9,265 nucleotides of DNA. It comes from Candidatus Avelusimicrobium stercoris. Lineage in GTDB: Bacteria; Elusimicrobiota; Elusimicrobia; Elusimicrobiales; Elusimicrobiaceae. The translations under genes and the position numbers were made by a program. How positions within the stretch are numbered: position 1 is the first letter of the stretch; every line of letters starts with the position of its first letter. Where the stretch lies: NCBI GenBank assembly GCA_002432025.1, contig DJFE01000004.1, positions 1 to 9,265 on the forward strand. The letters are read 5' to 3'. A model generated the notes under the pieces. It was not told the origin of the DNA, did no database searches, and was given only the letters and a program-made list of their open reading frames with translations. Shown here in pieces: positions 1 to 4,641 of the stretch.

Positions 1-12
1 TTGGCCTTTATA

Positions 13-23
13 CCCAGGATGAC
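13..23. repeat. Right end of a hairpin repeat cut by the window edge
   Basis: CCCAGGAT followed by GAC matches the closing arm (arm plus GAC) of the hairpin family described at 55-147. The opening part lies outside or is too diverged to place, so this copy is partial. Confidence 0.5.
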
Positions 24-54
24 CTTTTTTTATAACGACTTTTTCCTTTTAGTT

Positions 55-147
55 GTCATTCCCGAAGGTCGTAGTCGGGAATCTGTCTTTGCTGTTGTTG
101 TTTTCTTACGAAACGGCAGATCCCGGATAAAAACCTTCCGGGATGAC
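55..147. repeat. Paired-hairpin intergenic repeat, copy 1
   Basis: Two hairpins face each other in inverted orientation. The first has GTC, then the arm ATTCCCGA (58-65), a 9-base loop and TCGGGAAT (75-82). The second has ATCCCGGA (120-127), a 9-base loop, TCCGGGAT (137-144) and then GAC. Both stems are perfect over 8 bp, and the outer ends (GTCAT...ATGAC) are inverted copies of each other. The layout resembles bacterial BIME or MITE-like elements in general form. I do not recognise a named family. It contains no credible gene. Confidence 0.8.
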
Positions 148-268
148 GACACCCTGCGGGCGGCAGATTTTCCGTGCCCCTTTGATTTTATTGGGCAACA
201 CTCTTTTTGTAATGTCGCAAACAAACGAAACGGCAACAATAAATAATAAGGCTGTTATAAAATTGGGG

Positions 269-294
269 GTCATTCTGAACTTGTTTCAGAATCT
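269..294. repeat. Single hairpin repeat, ATTCTGAA type
   Basis: GTC is followed by ATTCTGAA (272-279), the 5-base loop CTTGT and TTCAGAAT (285-292), giving a perfect 8-bp stem. This arm type with the CTTGT loop is a hairpin seen between genes in many unrelated bacterial genomes. It sits directly before another pair (319-398), and the same order recurs at 8988-9173. Confidence 0.75.
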
Positions 295-318
295 ACATCT
301 TGGGTAGTTGACGTTGTC

Positions 319-398
319 GTCATCCTGGAAAGTCGTAGTCCAGGATCTGTTGTTATAAAATAAGGATTAGATACTGGACAGAAACCTTCCAGTATGAC
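319..398. repeat. Paired-hairpin intergenic repeat, copy 2
   Basis: GTC, ATCCTGGA (322-329), a 9-base loop and TCCAGGAT (339-346) form the left hairpin. ATACTGGA (371-378), the loop CAGAAACCT, TCCAGTAT (388-395) and GAC form the right one. Both stems pair perfectly over 8 bp although the arm sequence differs from copy 1. The spacer begins CTGTTGTTATAAAA, which recurs near 9102. Confidence 0.8.
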
Positions 399-432
399 CT
401 TTTAGATAACAACCACTACTCATATAAGGTAA

Positions 433-509
433 ATCCTGAAACCTATTAATGGACCCCGTACAGAAACACTACGGGGTGCCGCCTAGCGGTATGGGCGGCA
501 ATTCAGGAT
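433..509. repeat. Composite three-stem repeat (nested hairpins)
   Basis: An outer stem ATCCTGAA (433-440) with TTCAGGAT (502-509) encloses two further hairpins. The first is ACCCCGTA (453-460) with TACGGGGT (470-477), carrying the 9-base loop CAGAAACAC, close to the loop CAGAAACCT of copy 2. The second is TGCCGCC (477-483) with GGCGGCA (494-500); the two inner stems share base 477, so one pair of one stem must yield. The shape is a three-way junction, apparently one repeat hairpin nested in the loop of another. It lacks the flanking GTC and GAC. Confidence 0.65.
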
Positions 510-530
510 GCCCCCTTTTTTCGTAAAGCC

Positions 531-620
531 GTCATCCCCGAGGAATTTAGTCGGGGATCCGTTGTTGTCGTTTTTTTTTTAAATAACGACAGATTCCCGA
601 CTACGACACTCGGGAATGAC
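531..620. repeat. Paired-hairpin intergenic repeat, copy 3
   Basis: GTC, ATCCCCGA (534-541), a 9-base loop and TCGGGGAT (551-558) form one arm pair. ATTCCCGA (593-600), a 9-base loop, TCGGGAAT (610-617) and GAC form the second. Both 8-bp stems are perfect. A run of ten T bases lies between them. Outer ends are inverted copies, as in copies 1 and 2. Confidence 0.8.
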
Positions 621-699
621 GACAAAAAGCGATGCCGCAAGGCCATTATAAAAATTGGAAACTTTTTGCCCTATCTAACCCCTTTTTGCGCTTGTGAAA

Positions 700-857
700 G
701 GGCGGATAATAAGCCATACTAAAAGTGGTAAACCTTTTCTAACGGCGCATTGCAGGCAAAGCCACCGTAAGGGGACCCGTGGGGGACGGTCCGCATTGCT
801 TCCCCCCAACCAATATATTGGTAACCCCGCCCGCACCCGGGCGGGGGCTTTCGTTTT
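700..857 (+). ncRNA. Possible small structured RNA ending at the 825-857 terminator (unassigned)
   Basis: No gene is credible between the repeats and the FKBP gene, yet this stretch is unlike the AT-rich repeat area and ends in a strong intrinsic terminator. Visible structure includes a small GGC-AAA-GCC hairpin (755-763), a stem GGACCCGT (773-780) with ACGGTCC (786-792) with one bulged C and a GGGGG loop, and the perfect palindrome ACCAATATATTGGT (809-822). GATAAT at 705-710 could be a -10 box, but no -35 is correctly placed. I compared it by eye with SRP RNA, tmRNA, 6S RNA and common riboswitch cores and found no match. The phrase GGCAAAGCCACCG is only superficially like the c-di-GMP-I riboswitch core. 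The 5' end is a guess, and it may simply be the tail of a longer transcript. Confidence 0.25.
825..857 (+). terminator. Intrinsic terminator upstream of the FKBP gene
   Basis: CCCCGCCCG (825-833) pairs over 9 bp with CGGGCGGGG (838-846) around the loop CACC. It is followed by GCTTTCGTTTT, a slightly interrupted T tract. The high-GC stem and T-rich tail fit a rho-independent terminator for plus-strand transcription. No protein gene lies upstream within the window, so the transcript it ends is unknown. It isolates the FKBP gene from upstream transcription. Confidence 0.65.
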
Positions 858-906
858 ACCAACTTCACGTTGCCACGCCGCGTTTTTCCCGCACAGGCTA
901 AAAAAC

Positions 907-915
907 TGTTACAAT
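907..915 (+). promoter_or_regulatory. Candidate extended -10 promoter for the FKBP gene
   Basis: TGT followed by TACAAT (910-915) matches an extended -10 element of the TGn-TATAAT type. No convincing -35 box is visible at the usual distance, which extended -10 promoters tolerate. Transcription would start near 921-922, leaving a leader of about 40 bases. The terminator at 825-857 implies that the gene needs a promoter in this interval. Confidence 0.4.
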
Positions 916-947
916 ATATTATATTTGCCCGGGAAACCCGGCGCCAA

Positions 948-953
948 AAGGAG
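948..953 (+). promoter_or_regulatory. Ribosome binding site that fixes the FKBP start
   Basis: AAGGAG ends six bases before the ATG at 960. It decides between this start and an upstream in-frame ATG at 870, which would add 30 residues of unrelated sequence and run through the promoter. Confidence 0.8.
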
Positions 954-959
954 ACACAA

Positions 960-1376
960 ATGATTAAAGAAGGTTCCAAAGTCAAATTTGACTACACCCT
1001 TACGGTTGACGGCAAAGTAGCCGACACCTCCGCCGGACGCGGCCCGCTGGAATACACCCACGGAGCGGGGCACATTATTCCGGGCTTGGAAGAAGAACTG
1101 ACCGGGATGAAAGTGGGCGACAAAAAGACGGTAAAAGTCGCACCGGAAAAAGGCTACGGCAAGGTTTTGGAAGAAGCCATCCGCCGCGTACCGAAAGAAG
1201 CCATCGGCGGAGCGGAACACTTAAAAGTAGGCGATATGGTGGGCGCCAGCAATGAAGGGCATACCTTCCGCGCGGTAGTGAAGGAAATTACCGATAAAGA
1301 AGTGGTGTTGGACTTTAACCACCCGTTAGCCGGCAAAGAACTTACCTTTGACGTGGAGATTAAAGAAATCAACTAA
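960..1376 (+). CDS. SlyD-type FKBP peptidyl-prolyl cis-trans isomerase
   Basis: The protein has 138 residues and is predicted cytoplasmic. It should catalyse cis-trans isomerisation of Xaa-Pro bonds and act as a folding chaperone. The FKBP fold is split in the SlyD manner. Residues 1-69 hold the first half, with the family pattern GPLEYTHGAGHIIPGLEEEL (28-47) followed by GMKVGDKKTVKVAPEKGYG (49-67). Residues about 70-118 form the inserted flap domain (RRVPKEAI...LKVGDMVGA), which in SlyD binds unfolded chains. Residues 119-138 (FNHPLAGKELTFDVEIKEI) complete the FKBP fold. Unlike E. coli SlyD it has no His/Cys-rich nickel-binding tail and stops right after the FKBP domain, as many shorter homologues do. 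The ATG at 960 is chosen because AAGGAG lies six bases upstream and the homology starts there. The gene stands alone, with terminators on both sides. Family assignment is firm; the client proteins are unknown. Confidence 0.93.
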   Translation: MIKEGSKVKFDYTLTVDGKVADTSAGRGPLEYTHGAGHIIPGLEEELTGMKVGDKKTVKVAPEKGYGKVLEEAIRRVPKEAIGGAEHLKVGDMVGASNEGHTFRAVVKEITDKEVVLDFNHPLAGKELTFDVEIKEIN

Positions 1377-1391
1377 TTTCCCTTTTTACAG

Positions 1392-1425
1392 AAAAACCCC
1401 GGGTTCTTTATAACCCGGGGTTTTT
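1392..1425. terminator. Bidirectional intrinsic terminator between convergent genes
   Basis: AAAAACCCCGGGTT (1392-1405) pairs perfectly over 14 bp with AACCCGGGGTTTTT (1412-1425) around the loop CTTTAT. The stem has a T run on the plus strand and, because of the flanking A run, one on the minus strand too. It lies 15 bases after the FKBP stop and 18 bases after the TPR gene stop, so one hairpin can end both transcripts. Confidence 0.92.
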
Positions 1426-1443
1426 TATCGGTTTAGTTGCAAA

Positions 1444-2529
1444 TCAAGTGTAACTTTCCAAGTACGTGTGCAACCCTTCGGCGCGCGCCTGCGACACGCC
1501 CGCCTCGTAAAGTTCCTCGGCTTCGTCTGTGCGGCCCAAGGCGTACAATACCTGCGCCAAGGAAAGTTTGGTTAAAATCTGCCCGCGTTTTTCGTCGGAA
1601 TTATCAAACAACACGCGCGCTTCTTCCAAATCCTTTAAGGCGGCTGTCATTTTGTTTTTGCGTTTTAAAATATCGGCGCGGCCCCACTTTACAAAGCCCA
1701 AATCCACCGTATCGTGGATAGACGAATACAGTTTATCGGCCACATTGTAATGGCGCAAGGCTTCGTCGTACTTGCCCTGTTGGCGTAAGCCGTTGGCCAT
1801 ACCGCAGTTGGTATAAGCCTTGCCGAACACGTCCTCGCTCTTGCGGAAGATTTTTTCCGCCAGTTTGTAGTTTTTCACGCACTCGTCAATTTTTCCGCAA
1901 ATGCGGCTAATTCCGGCCAAGCCGCAATGCCCATAGGCCACAGAAATATCGTCGCCCGCTTTTTTGGCAAGAGAGATAGCCTTTTTGAACTGCGCTACGC
2001 CCTCTTCAAAGTGGCCTTGCAGGCGGAAGATTCCCCCCTTGGCCCAATGGATAAAACTCATCCCGGCGTAGTCCTTTAACTGCGTATAGGCGGACAAAAC
2101 GGCATCCAGCAAATCAAGAGCCTCTTCCAAGCGGCCCCAAGCGCGCAAGGCCATACCCATTTCCTGCATTGCGCGAACGACAAATTCGTCATATTCCAAT
2201 TCCTGAGCCATTTTCAAGGCGTCCTCGGCCAGTTCATACGCGGCGGCGGAATGCCCCAAGGTGCGGTAGCAGGCCGCCATCGCCAAGAGCGCATCCATAC
2301 GGCGTTCGGCTTCGTCGGCAACCTTTAAGCAGTTGGCGTAACTTTTTAAAGCGTCCTCAAAGGAGCCCAGTTGGCGTTGTGCCTCGCCCGTTAAAAACCA
2401 AGCGGCGGCGTCCTTCTTTTTGGCTTCGGCCAGTACGGCCAACGCGTCCGACGGGCGGCCCTCGTCAAGCAAATTTTCCAAAGCGTCTAAATCCAACTTT
2501 GCGGTTTGTTTCTTTTTGGGTTGAGCCAT
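1444..2529 (-). CDS. Tetratricopeptide repeat (TPR) protein
   Basis: The protein has 361 residues and no signal peptide or membrane segment, so it is predicted cytoplasmic. After a Lys-rich start (MAQPKKK) it is almost entirely TPR helical pairs. At least eight repeats begin near residues 43, 81, 119, 159, 199, 239, 279 and 319. The later ones keep a strict 40-residue period, with the recurring pattern G-x-A-...-G-x-x-x-E-A. That spacing is longer than the canonical 34 and resembles the TPR_12/Rapsyn-LGN-like class. Such arrays are protein-binding scaffolds; I see no catalytic domain. The ATG follows AGGAG at the right distance. It is the last gene of the minus-strand set, 72 bases after a single-domain response regulator, which hints at (but does not prove) a role as partner of that regulator. 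It ends at the bidirectional terminator. The fold is certain and the function unknown. Confidence 0.88.
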   Translation of the reverse strand: MAQPKKKQTAKLDLDALENLLDEGRPSDALAVLAEAKKKDAAAWFLTGEAQRQLGSFEDALKSYANCLKVADEAERRMDALLAMAACYRTLGHSAAAYELAEDALKMAQELEYDEFVVRAMQEMGMALRAWGRLEEALDLLDAVLSAYTQLKDYAGMSFIHWAKGGIFRLQGHFEEGVAQFKKAISLAKKAGDDISVAYGHCGLAGISRICGKIDECVKNYKLAEKIFRKSEDVFGKAYTNCGMANGLRQQGKYDEALRHYNVADKLYSSIHDTVDLGFVKWGRADILKRKNKMTAALKDLEEARVLFDNSDEKRGQILTKLSLAQVLYALGRTDEAEELYEAGVSQARAEGLHTYLESYT

Positions 2530-2567
2530 ATACTCTCCTAATCTAACGGCTGAAACTTTTATTATTT

Positions 2568-2593
2568 GTCCCCTGCACTTGTTTCAGGGGCAC
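2568..2593. repeat. Intercistronic hairpin related to the CTTGT-loop repeat
   Basis: CCCCTG (2570-2575) pairs with CAGGGG (2585-2590). The loop contains ACTTGTTT, and CTTGTTTCAG is shared with the single hairpin at 269-294. It lies in the 72-base gap between the response regulator and the TPR gene. On the minus strand no proper T run follows, so it is a poor terminator; it might tune read-through or protect the message from decay. It is the only member of this hairpin style seen inside the gene block, and a degenerate one. Confidence 0.45.
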
Positions 2594-2601
2594 TGAAAAA
2601 A

Positions 2602-2967
2602 CTACATCTGTAACAATTTTTTAATTTCGGCTAACGTGGCGGCCAAATCGTAGGGCTTTGGAATAAAATAATCAGCCCCCGCTTCCGTGGCGCGGTCGCG
2701 CGATTCGGGGTCGGACAAGGTGGACATTATCACTACCGGAATCCGCCAAGTGGCGTTGTCGGTCTTTAACAGTTTGCACACGTCAAACCCGCTTAATTTA
2801 GGAAGCATTAAATCCAACAGTACCAAATCGGGCTTTATCTGCTTGGCCAGTTGCACGCCGGCCACGCCGTTTTCGGCCCAATGAACCTCAATGCCGTCCA
2901 CCTTTAAGGCGCCACAAAGCGCGTTGCCCAGTACCTTGGAGTCTTCAATCAGCACCACTTTCTTCAT
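2602..2967 (-). CDS. Single-domain response regulator (CheY-like receiver)
   Basis: The protein has 121 residues, exactly one receiver domain with no output domain. All the key receiver residues are visible: the acidic pair E8-D9 that binds magnesium, the phospho-acceptor D52 in LVLLDLMLPKLSG, S82 in the Thr/Ser switch position (VVIMSTLSD) and the conserved K104 in the IPKPYD motif. It should therefore be phosphorylated by a histidine kinase, encoded outside this window, and signal by protein contact. The motif after D52 (LMLPKLSGFDVCK) is of the PleD/DivK-like type rather than the chemotaxis CheY type. The ATG lies one base after the stop of the upstream carbonic-anhydrase-like gene, with only a weak purine-rich GAAGAA as binding site, so translation is probably coupled. 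The next gene encodes a TPR protein that could be its target; this is inference only. Confidence 0.92.
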   Translation of the reverse strand: MKKVVLIEDSKVLGNALCGALKVDGIEVHWAENGVAGVQLAKQIKPDLVLLDLMLPKLSGFDVCKLLKTDNATWRIPVVIMSTLSDPESRDRATEAGADYFIPKPYDLAATLAEIKKLLQM

Positions 2968-2968
2968 A

Positions 2969-3484
2969 TTACAGTTCTTCGCAATGGTCTTTGTACAGGC
3001 GGATAGCCTCGGCGTATTCGCGGGCGTTTTTGATAACGCCGTTTACTTCGTCTTCTTCCAGTTTGCGCACGATCTTGGCAGGCACGCCCATCACCAGCGA
3101 CCCCGCCGGGATATTTTTACCCGCCGGAACCACCGCACCCGCCCCAATAATGCAGTTGGGGCCAATTTCGCTCTCCATTACTACGGCATTCATACCAATC
3201 AGGCAATTATCGCCGATTTTACTACCGTGTACAATCGCCCCGTGGCCCACGCTTACGCCGCGGCCAATAATGCAGGGCGCGCCGTAATTGACGTGTACGC
3301 AGGCATTTTCCTGAATATTGGAATTATCCCCCACCGTAATGGAAGCAATATCCCCGCGCAGTACCGCGCAGGGCCAAATGGATACATTTTCCCCTATGGT
3401 AACATCCCCGATTAACACCGCGGTTTTGTGCACATAGCAACTGGGGCGCACGCTGGGGACTTGTTCGTTAATGCGTTCTTTCAT
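2969..3484 (-). CDS. Gamma-carbonic anhydrase-like protein (left-handed beta-helix, YrdA/PaaY family)
   Basis: The protein has 171 residues and is predicted cytoplasmic. Its middle consists of hexapeptide repeats (for example IGDVTIGENV and IGDNCLIGMN) that form a left-handed beta-helix, followed by a C-terminal helix, the usual gamma-class layout. Residues that match the Cam enzyme active site are present: R43 and D45 (AVLRGDI), Q58, and the three metal-binding histidines H64, H81 and H86 (VHVN, then GHGAIVHG). It could hydrate CO2 reversibly as a trimer with zinc or iron, but many YrdA/PaaY relatives show little such activity or are thioesterase-linked, so the substrate is open. The ATG shares the bases ATGA with the stop of the upstream membrane-protein gene, and AAAGGAG sits seven bases before it. 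It is thus translationally coupled upstream and one base from the response regulator downstream. Confidence 0.9.
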   Translation of the reverse strand: MKERINEQVPSVRPSCYVHKTAVLIGDVTIGENVSIWPCAVLRGDIASITVGDNSNIQENACVHVNYGAPCIIGRGVSVGHGAIVHGSKIGDNCLIGMNAVVMESEIGPNCIIGAGAVVPAGKNIPAGSLVMGVPAKIVRKLEEDEVNGVIKNAREYAEAIRLYKDHCEEL

Positions 3485-4533
3485 AGTAGGGCTCCTTTGG
3501 AAGTTTTATTTTTGCGCGGAGAGGACGGGGACGAAAGTTGCAGTCCCCAATAGATAAAAATGCTCACAATACCCGGCAAAATATAATAAACCACACGGTA
3601 AATAAGCGAGGCCATAAGGGCGGAATCCCAGTCTATACCCATTTGGGAATAGACCGCCGTCATTGCCAGTTCCATAGCGCCCAAACCGCCCGGCAAAATG
3701 GGGATCAGCGTCGTAACCATACCGACGGCAAACCCGGCGACTAGTACGCCCGCCGTAATGTGTATGCCCACCGCGCGGAAGGCAAAATACAAAACCAAAA
3801 TCGTAAACAGCCAATCGGCGCAGACGTAGATAATCGTCATTGTAAGTTTATTTTTTTTGCGGTGGATAAGGTCAATGCCCTCATCCAATTGGTCCATAAA
3901 ATCGTCGTATTTCCCTTTGGGGATTAAAGCGCGGAAGACGTGGTAAAGGACCTTATTCATCATACGGAAGCACTTTCTTAGCCATTTGGAGCGCAGTTCG
4001 TTATTAAATAAAAACGCCGTAATTACTACGCACACCGCACACATTACGATAATAAGCGAAAAGTTTTTGAGCAGTTGCATCGTAGTAGCCGACGAGTTAA
4101 AAAGCATCAGCACCGAGCCCTGCAAAATGATAATCGCCAATACAAAATACAAAAGCACCGTAATGACAATGCTGGCCGTAACACAAGTGCCAAACGGCAC
4201 GCGGCGGCGGTTTAACAAGTGGGCGCGCAAGGCAAACCCGCTTACGCCCAAAGAGGAAACAATATAGTTCACCGTAGTGGAAACGAGCGCAATACCCATT
4301 GCCGCGCTTTTGGAGATTTTCCGCCCCATAATACGCAGCACTTCGTACAGGCTCATCCCCATTGCCACATAGATAAGCACAGAAGACAATAAAGACAAAA
4401 AGAGGTATTTGGTTTTTACGCCTTGCCAAATTTTTACAAAACTGTCCTTAGCCTGATAAATCATAAAGGCAATCAGGCCGACGGATAACAGGATGCCCAA
4501 GGTATAGAGCAAATATTTAAGCGGTTTCTTCAC
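3481..4533 (-). CDS. LPG_synthase_TM / UPF0104 (YbhN/AglD-like) integral membrane protein
   Basis: The protein has 350 residues from a GTG start. Eight membrane segments can be seen, near residues 7-26, 43-65, 79-97, 118-138, 158-176, 232-253, 258-280 and 311-331. A basic cytoplasmic-looking stretch (about 177-230) lies between the fifth and sixth. The family signature PGGLGAMELAM (281-291), preceded by LIPIL, is intact. This family is the flippase-like membrane part of lysyl-phosphatidylglycerol synthases and also occurs alone, as here, with no C-terminal aminoacyl-transferase domain. Lone members are thought to act in lipid or polyprenol-linked sugar handling in the inner membrane, but their substrates are mostly unproven. 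A longer frame back to 4677 would add 48 residues, overlap uvrA and start upstream of the promoter. The GTG at 4533 with GGAG seven bases before it is preferred. It is the first gene of the minus-strand set. Confidence 0.87.
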   Translation of the reverse strand: MKKPLKYLLYTLGILLSVGLIAFMIYQAKDSFVKIWQGVKTKYLFLSLLSSVLIYVAMGMSLYEVLRIMGRKISKSAAMGIALVSTTVNYIVSSLGVSGFALRAHLLNRRRVPFGTCVTASIVITVLLYFVLAIIILQGSVLMLFNSSATTMQLLKNFSLIIVMCAVCVVITAFLFNNELRSKWLRKCFRMMNKVLYHVFRALIPKGKYDDFMDQLDEGIDLIHRKKNKLTMTIIYVCADWLFTILVLYFAFRAVGIHITAGVLVAGFAVGMVTTLIPILPGGLGAMELAMTAVYSQMGIDWDSALMASLIYRVVYYILPGIVSIFIYWGLQLSSPSSPRKNKTSKGALL

Positions 4534-4540
4534 GCGCGCG

Positions 4541-4544
4541 CTCC
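4541..4544 (-). promoter_or_regulatory. Ribosome binding site supporting the GTG start of the membrane protein
   Basis: Read on the minus strand, GGAG lies seven bases upstream of the GTG at 4533-4531. With the promoter at 4557-4585 it gives a leader of under 20 bases and excludes the longer upstream start. Confidence 0.65.
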
Positions 4545-4556
4545 GGGTATGAAAGA

Positions 4557-4585
4557 TATATAAATTATATAATTTATTTAAGCAA
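4557..4585 (-). promoter_or_regulatory. Promoter for the minus-strand gene set
   Basis: On the minus strand TTGCTT (4585-4580) and TATATA (4562-4557) are separated by exactly 17 bases, close to a sigma-70 type promoter. The AT-rich sequence offers overlapping alternatives (TATAAT/ATTATA within 4566-4573), so the exact -10 is uncertain. Transcription would begin near 4550. Confidence 0.55.
4568..4573 (+). promoter_or_regulatory. Candidate -10 box for uvrA
   Basis: A consensus TATAAT on the plus strand lies about 70 bases before the uvrA ATG, but no good -35 box is found 16-18 bases upstream. It falls inside the minus-strand promoter, so the divergent transcripts would start within about 30 bases of each other. 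No LexA-type operator of the E. coli or B. subtilis kind is visible. Confidence 0.35.
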
Positions 4586-4588
4586 AAA

Positions 4589-4635
4589 GGGCGTTTTGCA
4601 CGCTTGTAAAAAGCATAAAACGCCCGGGGGTTTTT
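4589..4635 (+). promoter_or_regulatory. Hairpin in the uvrA leader, attenuator-like
   Basis: GGGCGTTTT (4589-4597) pairs perfectly with AAAACGCCC (4617-4625), extended inward by GC/GC beyond a bulged T. It is followed by GGGGG and TTTTT (4626-4635), six bases before the uvrA ATG. On the plus strand this is a leader hairpin with a delayed T run. On the minus strand TTTTT follows the stem directly, so it could also act as a terminator for transcripts entering from uvrA. Neither activity is shown. Confidence 0.45.
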
Positions 4636-4641
4636 AAAGTT

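Noticed and set aside
1..246. Open frame of 81 codons on the plus strand (and one on the minus strand over the same bases)
   Set aside because: It runs straight through the inverted repeats, has no ribosome binding site and its translation has no recognisable features. It is a by-product of the repeats.
55..620. CRISPR array
   Set aside because: The repeated units are palindromic, vary in arm sequence, are irregularly spaced and alternate in orientation. There are no uniform repeats with unique spacers and no cas genes.
755..800. c-di-GMP-I riboswitch
   Set aside because: GGCAAAGCCACCG has some likeness to the conserved core, but the other conserved segments and the required P1 stem are not found, and the downstream gene is not a typical target.
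870..959. Upstream ATG extending the FKBP protein by 30 residues
   Set aside because: The added residues do not match the family, no binding site precedes 870, and the promoter and AAGGAG lie inside the extension.
694..985. Overlapping open frames on both strands upstream of the FKBP gene
   Set aside because: They cross the terminator and promoter region, have unusual composition and no binding site, and one overlaps the true FKBP start.
4534..4641. LexA operator controlling uvrA
   Set aside because: No CTG-N10-CAG or GAAC-N4-GTTC type site is visible. A lineage-specific LexA motif cannot be excluded.
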